Program-made: the position numbers and the translations under genes
Source of the DNA: Lachnospiraceae bacterium
GTDB taxonomy: Bacteria; Bacillota; Clostridia; Lachnospirales; Lachnospiraceae
DNA: 64,000 nt
Reading direction: 5' to 3'
NCBI GenBank assembly: GCA_002892395.1
Contig: NBBL01000001.1
Location: forward strand, 186,589 to 250,588
The notes under the pieces: model-generated
What the model saw: only the letters and a program-made list of their open reading frames with translations
Told to the model about the DNA's origin: nothing
Databases searched by the model: none
Shown here: positions 48,241 to 57,128 of the stretch, one piece after another
Layout: each line of letters opens with the position of its first letter
How positions within the stretch are numbered: position 1 is the stretch's first letter

Positions 48241-49616
48241 GCCTCACGCCCTTCCTTTTTAAGCATCGAAAAGAAAAAGCCGTCGCTCCCCAGATCCTGC
48301 GGCAAAAGCTGCAGCCGTCCCTCAGCCATTGCCTGGGCGGCTTCCGTTCGAATTGTCTTCATTCTCTCATACAGCTTCGGAAGCCGCCTGCGCAAATCCA
48401 TGGGTCTCAGTGCGGGACATTCCCGGAGAAGCCAATCCAGATTCTCCTCATTTTCCTCCCGCACCATCGTGCAGGTGCTGAACAGCAGCCTTCCCCCCGG
48501 CTTTACATAGGAAGCGGCATTCCGAAGCATGGTTTTCTGAAGCTGGGAAAGTGCAAAAATCCCCTTTTCGCTGACATTTTGCTTAATGTCCGGCTTCCGC
48601 CCGATGACGCCAAGTCCCGAGCACGGAAGATCGGCAATCACGAGATCGGCTGTTTCTGCCAGCTCCCTTCGATACATGGAGGCGTCCTGCTGCGATGGGG
48701 AAATGATCCGATTCCAGCCGCATCGGACTGCATTGTCCCGGATGACCTCCACCTTCTGTTCCAGCAAATCGAAGCTGTGAATCTGTCCCCTTCCCTCCAT
48801 GTAAAGCGCCGCAGCCATTGATTTTCCACCGGGTGCAGCGCAGAGATCCAGCACAGATTCCCCTGCTTCCGGAGCCGCCGCCTGCACCGCAAGAGCGGAG
48901 CTGAGATCCTGCGCGAACGCCAATCCCTCCCGAAGAAGCGTCCGTCCCTCCTCTGTCTGACCGTCTGCCGTGTACAATACGGGGCAAAGCTCATTCGAAC
49001 GCCATCCTCCTGCCAGAAGCAGACTCCGACTCTGATCTCGAATTTCCGAATCCGGGGCGCAGGGTACCAGTGACACTGTTTTTTCCTTGAGGAAAGCCGA
49101 AAAAATCTCTTCAGCCCTCTCTCTCCCGTACTGTCCCTCCAGCTTCTTTGCCAGCCAAATCGGAATGGAATATCGTTTCCAAAGTGCATCCGATTGACGG
49201 AGCGAATCCAGGATTTCCACCCGTTCCGCCGCAATGGTTCGTGTAAGGGCATTGACAAAGCCCTTGAGCCCCCGATACCCCCGCCGTTCTGTGAGCCGAA
49301 CTGCTTCATTCGTCACGGCATGCGGGGGAATCCGATCCATATAGAGCAGCTGATAGACCGCCATGCGCAGTATATTCCTTACAACCGGTTTCATCTTCCT
49401 GACCGGCAGGGAGGAATACTGATCCAGAATTGCATCAATCTGAACCAGATATTCCAGCGTCCCGTGAACCGTTTTATTTAAGAATGCCCGGTCTTCAGAA
49501 GAAAACCAGGCATATTTGTCCCGCGCCCGATTCAGTGTCTCGTGGGAAAAGATTCCGTCCTCCGTCACTGCCATCAGACAGTCCAGCACAACTCGGCGCA
49601 CATTCCATTCAGTCAC
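48237..49616 (-). CDS. rsmB: 16S rRNA (cytosine967-C5)-methyltransferase RsmB
   Basis: 459 residues. The NusB-like N-terminal domain (WNVRRVVLDCLMAV, ARDKYAWFSSEDRAFLNKTVHG) is followed by the methyltransferase domain with DLCAAPGGKS, the DLPCSGLGV Cys and the catalytic FSTCTM Cys. The start codon is GTG at 49616 (GTGACTGAATGG), overlapping the yugP stop by 8 nt. There is no in-frame ATG before the conserved block. Confidence 0.94.
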   Translation of the reverse strand: MTEWNVRRVVLDCLMAVTEDGIFSHETLNRARDKYAWFSSEDRAFLNKTVHGTLEYLVQIDAILDQYSSLPVRKMKPVVRNILRMAVYQLLYMDRIPPHAVTNEAVRLTERRGYRGLKGFVNALTRTIAAERVEILDSLRQSDALWKRYSIPIWLAKKLEGQYGRERAEEIFSAFLKEKTVSLVPCAPDSEIRDQSRSLLLAGGWRSNELCPVLYTADGQTEEGRTLLREGLAFAQDLSSALAVQAAAPEAGESVLDLCAAPGGKSMAAALYMEGRGQIHSFDLLEQKVEVIRDNAVRCGWNRIISPSQQDASMYRRELAETADLVIADLPCSGLGVIGRKPDIKQNVSEKGIFALSQLQKTMLRNAASYVKPGGRLLFSTCTMVREENEENLDWLLRECPALRPMDLRRRLPKLYERMKTIRTEAAQAMAEGRLQLLPQDLGSDGFFFSMLKKEGREA

Positions 49617-50337
49617 GGTTTCTTCTTCCTCCGAACAAAATCAACAGGCGCAAAAGCTGGAGCAAGGAGGCTGCCGCTGATGCGACGTAGGTCATGGCCG
49701 CCGCGGAAAGAACCCTTCTCACGGCGCCTTTTTCAGTCGGAGGAAGAATTCCTGTCTCCCCCAGCTGTTTCAGTGCTCTTCTGCTGGCATCCAATTCCAC
49801 CGGAAGGGTCACAAGCTGAAATAAAACGGCAAGGCCGAAGCACACAATTCCGATGCTCATCATCCGGTAGCCGAAATACAGTCCGGACTGGGCAATCAGA
49901 AGCCCGATCAGAATCATCGGCCAGCTGACATTGGAGCCAATGTTCACCAGCGGAACCATGGCGGAGCGGACTCGAAGCGGCATGTAATCTCTGTTGTCCT
50001 GAATGGCATGACCGCACTCGTGTGCCGCAACCCCGATCGCCGCTACGCTGCTCGAGTTGTAAATCGGCTCTGACAGCCCCAGTGTCTTATGGACCGGGTC
50101 GTAGTGATCCGTCAAATTTCCGGGAATCGGCTGAACCGTCACATCATAAATTCCGTTTGCCTCCAATATTCTCCTTGCAACCTCACATCCGGTCAGCCCG
50201 GTGCTGCTGGGAACCCGCACATATTTTGAAAAGGTACTGTTCATACGGGACGATGCCAGCACTGTGAGGAGAATGCCGATCAGCACCAGTATGTATGTCG
50301 GGTCAAAGAAAAACCCGTATCCGCCGTATCCGTACAT
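49609..50337 (-). CDS. YugP-family zinc metallopeptidase
   Basis: A 242-residue membrane metallopeptidase (PF04298). The active-site HEXXH motif is AAHECGHAIQDN near residue 105. There is an N-terminal span (YILVLIGILLTVLASS) and two to three further spans after the active site. Tyr/Gly-rich MYGYGGYGFFF starts the protein. The natural substrate is unknown. SD AAGGAG. Clostridial genomes often carry this gene between fmt and rsmB, as here. Confidence 0.9.
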   Translation of the reverse strand: MYGYGGYGFFFDPTYILVLIGILLTVLASSRMNSTFSKYVRVPSSTGLTGCEVARRILEANGIYDVTVQPIPGNLTDHYDPVHKTLGLSEPIYNSSSVAAIGVAAHECGHAIQDNRDYMPLRVRSAMVPLVNIGSNVSWPMILIGLLIAQSGLYFGYRMMSIGIVCFGLAVLFQLVTLPVELDASRRALKQLGETGILPPTEKGAVRRVLSAAAMTYVASAAASLLQLLRLLILFGGRRNRD

Positions 50338-50442
50338 TTGTCATGCTCCTTTCGTCAAAGCCGTCTCTCCGGGACCGGTTTTCATAAAATCCTCTGTTAC
50401 AAGGCAACAGACCGTCCGAAGCGAAAAGCTCCGGTTTTCCTG

Positions 50443-51402
50443 TCAGCCGGAACGCCGGTCAGAAAAGCGCGCTCCCTCCCGGATTCTTGCACCCCGCAGA
50501 TAGTCCTCGCTTCGCATGCGCTTCTTCCCTTCCGGCTGCACCTCATCCAAAATAAGAAACCCGTCTCCGGTCTGTACCCAAAGCTTCCCGGCCCGAAGGG
50601 CTGAGATGGTTCCGGGCTCTGCCTCCCGGCTCCCCCCCTGCGGCTCGGATTCCGCTGTCTGCGCCTTCCATATCTTCAGCATCGTTCCATTCAAAAAGCT
50701 GTAGCATCCCGGCCAGGGGCTCAGGCCCCGAATCCGTCGCTCAATCCGAGCCGCCGAATCCGTCCAGCAGATATTTCCCATTTCCTTTTTCAGCATGGGA
50801 GCATAGGAGCTTCCCTGCTCCCCCTGGGGTCTCGCCTCAATCTCTCCGGCAACCAGCCCGATGATCGTGTCCAGAATTGCTTCGGCAGCCAGTGCAGCCA
50901 GCTTTTCAAACAGGGAACCGCCGGTTTCATCCGCAGCAATGGGAATCGGATACTGCCGCAAAATATCGCCGGTATCCAGTCCTTCGTTCATCCGCATGGT
51001 AGTGATCCCGGTTTTCTCCCTTCCGTCAATCACTGCCTGTTGAATCGGCGCCGCCCCGCGGTACTCGGGCAGAAGGGATCCGTGAAGATTGACGCAGCCA
51101 AAGCGGGGAATTGAAAGAATTTCCCTGGGAAGAAGTTTGCCGTACGCTGCCACGACAAACAGCTCTGCTCCGCTCTCCCTCAAGACTCCCAGCAGGGAGG
51201 GATCCCGCATATTTCGGGGCTGAAGCACCGGAATTCCAGCTGCCAGCGCCGCCTCCTTAACGGGAGGAAAATGAACTGCCTGTCCTCTTCCCCGGGGCTT
51301 ATCTTCTCCCGTAAGCACCAGCGTTACCTCATGTCCTGCCCGGATCAGCGCATTCAGCGGTGCAACCGCAAAATCCGGAGTCCCCATGTATACGATCTTC
51401 AT
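50443..51402 (-). CDS. fmt: Methionyl-tRNA formyltransferase
   Basis: 319 residues. Fmt formylates initiator Met-tRNA with 10-formyl-THF. KIVYMGTPDFAVAPL, the substrate loop PRGRGQAVHFPPVK, and the catalytic NLHGSLLPEYRGAAPIQ are conserved. The C-terminal OB-like domain has SPWPGCYSFLNG. The ATG overlaps def by ATGA. A gap of 105 nt without clear signals separates it from yugP. Confidence 0.95.
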   Translation of the reverse strand: MKIVYMGTPDFAVAPLNALIRAGHEVTLVLTGEDKPRGRGQAVHFPPVKEAALAAGIPVLQPRNMRDPSLLGVLRESGAELFVVAAYGKLLPREILSIPRFGCVNLHGSLLPEYRGAAPIQQAVIDGREKTGITTMRMNEGLDTGDILRQYPIPIAADETGGSLFEKLAALAAEAILDTIIGLVAGEIEARPQGEQGSSYAPMLKKEMGNICWTDSAARIERRIRGLSPWPGCYSFLNGTMLKIWKAQTAESEPQGGSREAEPGTISALRAGKLWVQTGDGFLILDEVQPEGKKRMRSEDYLRGARIREGARFSDRRSG

Positions 51403-51896
51403 GTGCCGCTCTCCGTATTCTCCCTGCTTTCCTCCAATTCCTCATTGTCCATCAGCTCTTCTGCAATTTCCGTGTAGAGATGGCCCTCCAAATGATCCAT
51501 CTCATGGCAGATGCAGCGGGCAAGGAGACCCTCCGCTTCGATGGTGCAGCGCTCCATCCGTTCGTTCAGTGCTTCACATACCACCTGATTGGGACGGGTT
51601 ACGATTCCTGTTTTTCCCGGGACGCTGAGACAACCCTCATATCCCCGCTGCTCCCCTTCCCGTTTCAGGATCACAGGGTTGATCAGCGTGTAGCTGCTCT
51701 CCTCGTCCGTCTCAATTACGATGATGCGCTTCAAAATTCCGACCTGGGGCGCCGCAAGCCCGACCCCGTTTGCATGTCTCATGGTATCGTACATATCCGA
51801 GATGAGTTCCTTCATCCGAGGTGTCATCTCCTTCACCTCTTTCGCCCTTTTATTTAAGATCGGATCGCCGATCTCACGTATTGTTCTGATTGCCAT
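51399..51896 (-). CDS. def: Peptide deformylase
   Basis: A 165-residue metallo-deformylase that removes N-terminal formyl groups. All three motifs are present: GVGLAAPQVG, EGCLSVPG and CHEMDHLEGHL (zinc His and catalytic Glu). The ATG at 51896 (MAIRTIREIGDPIL) has SD CGGAGG. The longer frame to 51983 overlaps priA and has no SD. Confidence 0.95.
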   Translation of the reverse strand: MAIRTIREIGDPILNKRAKEVKEMTPRMKELISDMYDTMRHANGVGLAAPQVGILKRIIVIETDEESSYTLINPVILKREGEQRGYEGCLSVPGKTGIVTRPNQVVCEALNERMERCTIEAEGLLARCICHEMDHLEGHLYTEIAEELMDNEELEESRENTESGT

Positions 51897-51915
51897 CAAT
51901 GCCTCCGAAATCCAT

Positions 51916-54000
51916 TCAGGAAAAATCATACAGGGCGGAAATCCCCCTCGGAAATTCCGCATGAAAGGCCGAATCCGCCCCATTTTTAATGTCTAACAGT
52001 ATATCATAGGAGCTATGCTTAATGTAGAATAATTTTCTGAAGTAATCGTGAACTTTGTAAATCCCTGCGTCCACCGGCCCGATCCAGGTGACGCTCCACT
52101 GCTTCGCCCGTTGTTCCAGCCAGGTCTCCAAAAAGGCAGCCGACCGCACCAGACTCATCTCATTCTGGGAGGACAGCTGAACCGTCAGAAGATGCAGGGC
52201 AGGCGGATATCCTCCCGCCTCCCGGTAAGCCATCTCCGCCTCCATAAACCCGCGAAAATCCTGGGCTGCAGCGCTGCGGATGGCGTAGTGCTCCGGGCGG
52301 TAGGTCTGAATCACCACATCCCCCGGTCGTGTTCCTCTCCCTGCCCGTCCTGCCGCCTGGGTGAGCAGCTGAAAGGTTCTCTCCGCGCTGGTGTAGCTGC
52401 TGACGTAGAGCTCCGTATCCGCCGCCATGATGCCCACCAGCGTGACATTCGGAAAATCGTGTCCCTTCACCACCATCTGGGTTCCGATCAAAATATCCGC
52501 CTCTCCGTCTCGAAACGCCTTCAGGATATCATGTCCTGCATGCTTCCCGGCTGCCGCGTCCGAATCCATGCGGAGAACCCGCGCCTTCGGAAACATGGCT
52601 TCGGTCAGCGCTTCCAGCTTCTGTGTCCCCGTTCCGAAGGCCGCAATAAACGGGGATCCGCAGTCAGGACAGCGCTTGGGAAGCGGTATGGTGTAGCCGC
52701 AGTAGTGGCAGATAAGGCGCTCCTTTTTGTGAAGCGTGAGGGAGACGTCGCAGTGGGGGCAGCGAATCGCGTTGCCGCAGGAACGGCAGGAGACAAAATG
52801 GGAGTAGCCTCTTCGGTTCATGAAGAGAATGCTCTGCTCCCCTTTCCTGAGGCGATCTGAGATCAGGCGCTGCAGCAGACCGCTGAACACAGAGCGGTTT
52901 CCTCCCCTCAGCTCCTCCCTCAAGTCAACCACATGCACCGTCGCAGGGCGCGCGCCGCTCACCGCCCGCTGCCTCATTTCCAGAAGAACATAATCCCCCT
53001 GCTTTGCCCGGCTCCATGCGGTGGCGGAAGGGGTGGCGCTTCCGAGCACCAGCGATGCGCCGGAAAGCTCCGCCCTCTTTTCCGCCACATCCCGCGTTTC
53101 AAAGCGGGGTACCGTATCATTTTTATACGCCCCGTCATGCTCCTCATCCACAATAATCAGCCCCAATTCTTCAAAGGGGGCAAACACCGCGGAGCGAGGC
53201 CCGACGACGATATCTGCCTCTCCGGTGGCAGCCCGGCGAAACTGCTCGTACCGCTCTCCTGCAGAGAGTTTGGAATGAATAATCGCCACCCGGCTCCCGA
53301 ACAGCTGTCTCAGACGCCGCACGGTCTGAAAGGTGAGGGAAATTTCCGGAAGCATCAAAATTGCCTGCTGTCCCTCCCTGAGTGTCTCCCGTATCATTTC
53401 TGCATAGACTTCCGTCTTTCCGCTTCCTGTGACACCGTAGAGCAAATAGCGCTCCCGTCTTCCGGATGTACGGTCACGCTGAAAACGGGAAATCACGGCG
53501 CGCTGTTCCGGAGTCAGGGGAAACGAAGGGCCCTGTGCTTCTTCCGGGAGCAGTTCCTCCTCGGTCCTCTTCCGTCTCTGGACGCGTTGCTTCACCGGCA
53601 GCACGGTTTTCAGCGCCTGATGCAGCATGCAGCCGTAATGCTCCTTCATCCAGATTGCCAGCTCCATCAGCTTTTCCTCTGCGGAGACCTCTTTCTCCGA
53701 GCACCCGGCAATCTCCTTGATGGCGAAGCTGCCCGGCGGCGCCTCCCTCTGCAGGGAGAGCACGTATGCGGTTTTCAGATGATTCCCCTTTCCGAACGGA
53801 ACCTTCACCGCGGTTCCGGGGGAGAGGAGAGGCTCCAGCGCTTCGGGAACTGCATAGGTAAACGGGCGATCCACGCTTTCGTTTGTGATGCTGAGTATGA
53901 CATTTGCGAACAGCCCCCGCCGTTTTGACCCTGCTTCCCGTCTCTGCTCTGCCATTGCCCCTTCTTTCGCCTCCGTTCCTTTTTCTCCGGACAAAGACAT
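51916..54000 (-). CDS. priA: Primosomal replication-restart helicase PriA
   Basis: About 694 residues. The 3'-DNA-binding domain (LFANVILSITNESVDRPFTYAVP) is followed by a superfamily 2 helicase with GVTGSGKTEVY (Walker A) and DEEHDGAYKND (DEEH). Eight Cys form two zinc sites (CRSCGNAIRCPHC, CHYCGYTIPLPKRCPDC). GRAGRGTRPGDVVIQT is motif V-VI. The ATG at 54000 has AAGG seven bases upstream; the ATG at 53955, with AAGGGG, is an alternative. It lies 47 nt after murF and 19 nt before def. Confidence 0.92.
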   Translation of the reverse strand: MSLSGEKGTEAKEGAMAEQRREAGSKRRGLFANVILSITNESVDRPFTYAVPEALEPLLSPGTAVKVPFGKGNHLKTAYVLSLQREAPPGSFAIKEIAGCSEKEVSAEEKLMELAIWMKEHYGCMLHQALKTVLPVKQRVQRRKRTEEELLPEEAQGPSFPLTPEQRAVISRFQRDRTSGRRERYLLYGVTGSGKTEVYAEMIRETLREGQQAILMLPEISLTFQTVRRLRQLFGSRVAIIHSKLSAGERYEQFRRAATGEADIVVGPRSAVFAPFEELGLIIVDEEHDGAYKNDTVPRFETRDVAEKRAELSGASLVLGSATPSATAWSRAKQGDYVLLEMRQRAVSGARPATVHVVDLREELRGGNRSVFSGLLQRLISDRLRKGEQSILFMNRRGYSHFVSCRSCGNAIRCPHCDVSLTLHKKERLICHYCGYTIPLPKRCPDCGSPFIAAFGTGTQKLEALTEAMFPKARVLRMDSDAAAGKHAGHDILKAFRDGEADILIGTQMVVKGHDFPNVTLVGIMAADTELYVSSYTSAERTFQLLTQAAGRAGRGTRPGDVVIQTYRPEHYAIRSAAAQDFRGFMEAEMAYREAGGYPPALHLLTVQLSSQNEMSLVRSAAFLETWLEQRAKQWSVTWIGPVDAGIYKVHDYFRKLFYIKHSSYDILLDIKNGADSAFHAEFPRGISALYDFS

Positions 54001-54012
54001 AACACCTTCTTT

Positions 54013-54030
54013 CTTTCCCTGCAGGGAAAG
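54013..54030. promoter_or_regulatory. Perfect 18-bp palindrome before priA
   Basis: CTTTCCCTGCAGGGAAAG, a perfect palindrome 12 bases upstream of the preferred priA start, between murF and priA. It may be an operator or, as RNA, a hairpin near the SD. Confidence 0.4.
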
Positions 54031-54047
54031 CAGCGGGCAGTTTCCTT

Positions 54048-55451
54048 CTATTCCGCTTTGCATCCCCCTGTCATGTGATCTGCCAGCTGAGAAAGGCCCA
54101 TGCTGTTGGACCCCTTTAGAAGGACGGCATCTCCCGCCTGAATCGTGTCCCGGAGTGCCGACTCCAGCTCCGAAAGAGAAGAAACGTTTCGAACCAAAAT
54201 GGCGGGATTTTCCTTCTTTGCGGCCGTTCCGATCAATGCCCCCAGCTCTCCCAGCGTAAACACCATGTCCGCCTCTCTTCCGGCGGCCAGGGTTCGTCCC
54301 ATCTCCTCATGCAGGGCTTCCGCCTGTTCTCCCAATTCCTTCATATCCGCCAGCACGGCAATCCGCCGGGCAGCATTCTGAATGCTCCCCAGTATGGCGA
54401 GCGCCGCCTGCATGGATGACGGGCTTGCATTGTAGCTGTCATCGATCCAGGTCACACCGTTCACGAAGAAGATTTGCTGACGATGCCGGAAGCCCTGAAA
54501 TCCCGAGAGCGCTTCCGCCGCTCCATCCAAATCCACCCCGTAATGCGCGGCGACCGCAAGGGCCGCTGCCGCATTCAGAACCTGATGTGCACCGAAAACC
54601 CGGAGTCTGACCCTTGTTTTCTGTCCCCCTGCGACAGCCGTGAAGTGCGCACATCCGTTTTCCATTGTTACATCCTTCACCTGCACCTGGCAGTCCTCCC
54701 CCATTCCGTAAAAGACCGGGTGAAGACCGTCCCGAAGCCGGCAACTCCGAAGCAGCGGATCCTCTCCGTTCAGAAAGACAACGGCGTGCTCCGCCATGCC
54801 GTCCTGAATATGCAGCTTCTCCGCAAGAATTGCTTCCTGGGTCTTAAGCTGTTGGATGTGGGCATAGCCGATGTTGGTGAGAACCGCCGTATCCGGTCGC
54901 ACGAGTGCACTGATCTTTGTCATCTCTCCCGGCATGCTCATTCCCATCTCAATGACCCCGATATCATAGTCATCCTCCACGCCGAGGAGCGTAAGCGGGA
55001 CGCCGATCTGACCGTTATGATTGGCAGGCGTCCGATAGACCCTCTTCCCGGCTGACAGCGCTGTGGCGATCATTTCCCGCGTTGTGGTTTTTCCCACGCT
55101 TCCCGTCACGCCCACCAGCGGAAAGGGGATGCGGTTTCGCCGGGAGGCAGCTAAGCGCTGCAACGCTTCCAGGCTGTCCTCCACGGCAATCAGGGCAAAG
55201 GGCTCTGCCCCCTCTTTTGTCGTAAGCCCTGCAAAGCCCTCCGAAGTCAGAGCCGCAGCAGCTCCTCTTCTCCTGACGTCCGAAAGAAAGCGGTGGGCAT
55301 CCACGTTTTCTCCTACAAACGGAACAAACAGGCTTCCTCTTCCCGCCTCTCTGGAATCGATACAGATATGGGAAATCTCTGCTTCCTCATCCCCGAGGAG
55401 CAATCGCCCCCCACAGGCGCGTGCCACCTCCTTCACTGTTATTCTCTTCAT
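54048..55451 (-). CDS. murF: UDP-N-acetylmuramoyl-tripeptide:D-Ala-D-Ala ligase MurF
   Basis: A 467-residue Mur ligase that adds D-Ala-D-Ala to the muropeptide precursor. The N-terminal domain has ICIDSREAGRGSLFVPFVGENVDAHRF. The ATP loop is GVTGSVGKTTTREM. IEMGMSMPGEM, NIGYAHIQQL and DDSYNASPSSMQAAL are MurF-type blocks. The ATG overlaps nhaP by ATGA. Confidence 0.95.
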   Translation of the reverse strand: MKRITVKEVARACGGRLLLGDEEAEISHICIDSREAGRGSLFVPFVGENVDAHRFLSDVRRRGAAAALTSEGFAGLTTKEGAEPFALIAVEDSLEALQRLAASRRNRIPFPLVGVTGSVGKTTTREMIATALSAGKRVYRTPANHNGQIGVPLTLLGVEDDYDIGVIEMGMSMPGEMTKISALVRPDTAVLTNIGYAHIQQLKTQEAILAEKLHIQDGMAEHAVVFLNGEDPLLRSCRLRDGLHPVFYGMGEDCQVQVKDVTMENGCAHFTAVAGGQKTRVRLRVFGAHQVLNAAAALAVAAHYGVDLDGAAEALSGFQGFRHRQQIFFVNGVTWIDDSYNASPSSMQAALAILGSIQNAARRIAVLADMKELGEQAEALHEEMGRTLAAGREADMVFTLGELGALIGTAAKKENPAILVRNVSSLSELESALRDTIQAGDAVLLKGSNSMGLSQLADHMTGGCKAE

Positions 55452-57061
55452 CGACTCTCCTTCTGCTTCACATCGTTCATAACCAAAACATCGTGCTCCC
55501 GTATCACATCATTCCCATGGGGAATCAGCACCGCATTTCCGCGCTTAATCAGAATCACCAGCTGCCCGGCCTTCAGTCTGAGATCCTTGATCTTCCGATT
55601 CAGCTGTTCACTGTCCTTCTCCACCACAAGTTCAAACAATCGGATATCCGTCTTGTCCCGGGAGGTGACCGCGGTCAGTATCAGCTCGTCTCCTTCATGC
55701 AAAACCGTGCTGCCGTTGGGAACAATGTCCTGCCCGTCCCGTTTCAAGAGCACCGCCAGCGTCTTTGGCGGCAAAGTGATCTGTGCCAGAGAACGATTTT
55801 CCCAGACATGCCCCTTCGGGATCGGGCATCGAATGAATTCAACCGGAACCTCCGCCGTGTAATCGTTGAAGGTCTTCATGACATCTCCCTCGAAATCAAT
55901 CATGTCAAGTGCGGCAGAAACGGGAGCCAGCAGTCCTCCCTGAACCAGAATGGACAGCAGGACAACTGCAAAAGTCGCATCAAAGAGGAACGAGTACCCC
56001 GACACGCGGGTAATGGCCATAATCGAGAATACAATGGCCGAGGCGCCCCTTAGACCTGCAAATGAAATCAGGAGCTGCTGCCTCCAGGGCATGCGGAACG
56101 GAAGCATAAGGAGGAATACGGCCAGCGGCCGCGCCACGAGTGTCAAAAACAGTGCAATGGCAACAGTCATTCCGAATACGCCGATCAGACGGGACGGATG
56201 AACCAGAAGACCCAGAAGGAAGAAGATCAAAATCTGCATGATGTTGCTGAGTCCCTCCAGCGATCGGATGACATCGGACTTGCCCCGAAAGCTCACATTG
56301 CCGAGAATGATTCCGCAAAGATAGACTGCCAGGTATCCGTTCCCACCAACGAGCGTGCTGAGAGAATAGGTCATGGAGGCCACGGCCACGACAAAGATAA
56401 AATCAAAGCTTCCGTCGCGAATATCGTAGTGCTGAACCACATAAATGCTGATCCGGGCGATGAGCACTCCGAGTAAAAGCCCCAGTCCGATCTGTTTTAC
56501 GATCAGCATCATAAATTGAAGTACGCTCTGTCCGCCTGCACACATGGCAATGCCGATGAGTGTCAGCAAATAGGCGGAGGGATCGTTGCTTCCGCTCTCC
56601 ACCTCAAGAAGGGAAGCCGTATTGTGTTTTAAGCTCAGCTTTTTTGACTTCAGCAGAGAAAACACCGCGGCGGCGTCCGTTGAGCTGACCACGGCGCCCA
56701 TCAGGAAGCTCACATTCCAGGGGAGCTTTAAAAAGCTGTGGACAAAGAGACAGAGCGCCAGCGCTGTCAGCACCACCCCCGCACTCGACAGAAGAATCGC
56801 CTGTCCGGACACCGATCTGGCCCGACTCCAGTTCGTCTCAAATCCGCCGGAAAACATAATATAGATCAGGGCGAAGCTGCAGATCGTCTCCGACAGCTCA
56901 TAGTTGTCAAATGCAATTTTCACCACCCCGTCCGATCCAAACATCATGCCCAGCCCGATGAAGGCCAGCAGCACCGGAATGCCGGTTCGAAGGGAGATAT
57001 GATTCAGTGCCACGCAAAAAAGGAGCACCAGAGCTGCCAATAAAAGATAGTGATTTAACAA
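55448..57061 (-). CDS. nhaP2: Cation:proton antiporter with RCK-C domains, NhaP2/CvrA type
   Basis: A 537-residue CPA1 antiporter for K+ or Na+ against H+. Membrane segments fill the first ~390 residues, with FLMGAVVSSTDAAAVF and LEVESGSNDPSAYLL carrying the ion-binding Asp residues. The cytosolic C-terminus contains RCK_C/TrkA_C-like domains (IPKGHVWENRSLAQITLP, LKAGQLVILIKRGNAV). The start is a TTG at 57061 with a good SD (AAGGAGAGG). It sits between murE and murF, an unusual place, and overlaps murF by ATGA. Confidence 0.9.
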   Translation of the reverse strand: MLNHYLLLAALVLLFCVALNHISLRTGIPVLLAFIGLGMMFGSDGVVKIAFDNYELSETICSFALIYIMFSGGFETNWSRARSVSGQAILLSSAGVVLTALALCLFVHSFLKLPWNVSFLMGAVVSSTDAAAVFSLLKSKKLSLKHNTASLLEVESGSNDPSAYLLTLIGIAMCAGGQSVLQFMMLIVKQIGLGLLLGVLIARISIYVVQHYDIRDGSFDFIFVVAVASMTYSLSTLVGGNGYLAVYLCGIILGNVSFRGKSDVIRSLEGLSNIMQILIFFLLGLLVHPSRLIGVFGMTVAIALFLTLVARPLAVFLLMLPFRMPWRQQLLISFAGLRGASAIVFSIMAITRVSGYSFLFDATFAVVLLSILVQGGLLAPVSAALDMIDFEGDVMKTFNDYTAEVPVEFIRCPIPKGHVWENRSLAQITLPPKTLAVLLKRDGQDIVPNGSTVLHEGDELILTAVTSRDKTDIRLFELVVEKDSEQLNRKIKDLRLKAGQLVILIKRGNAVLIPHGNDVIREHDVLVMNDVKQKESR

Positions 57062-57128
57062 AAGCCTCTCCTTTCCGCATCAGGACGCTGAGGACAGTCC
57101 ATGGGATTCCTTTCTCTTTTTTACTCCG

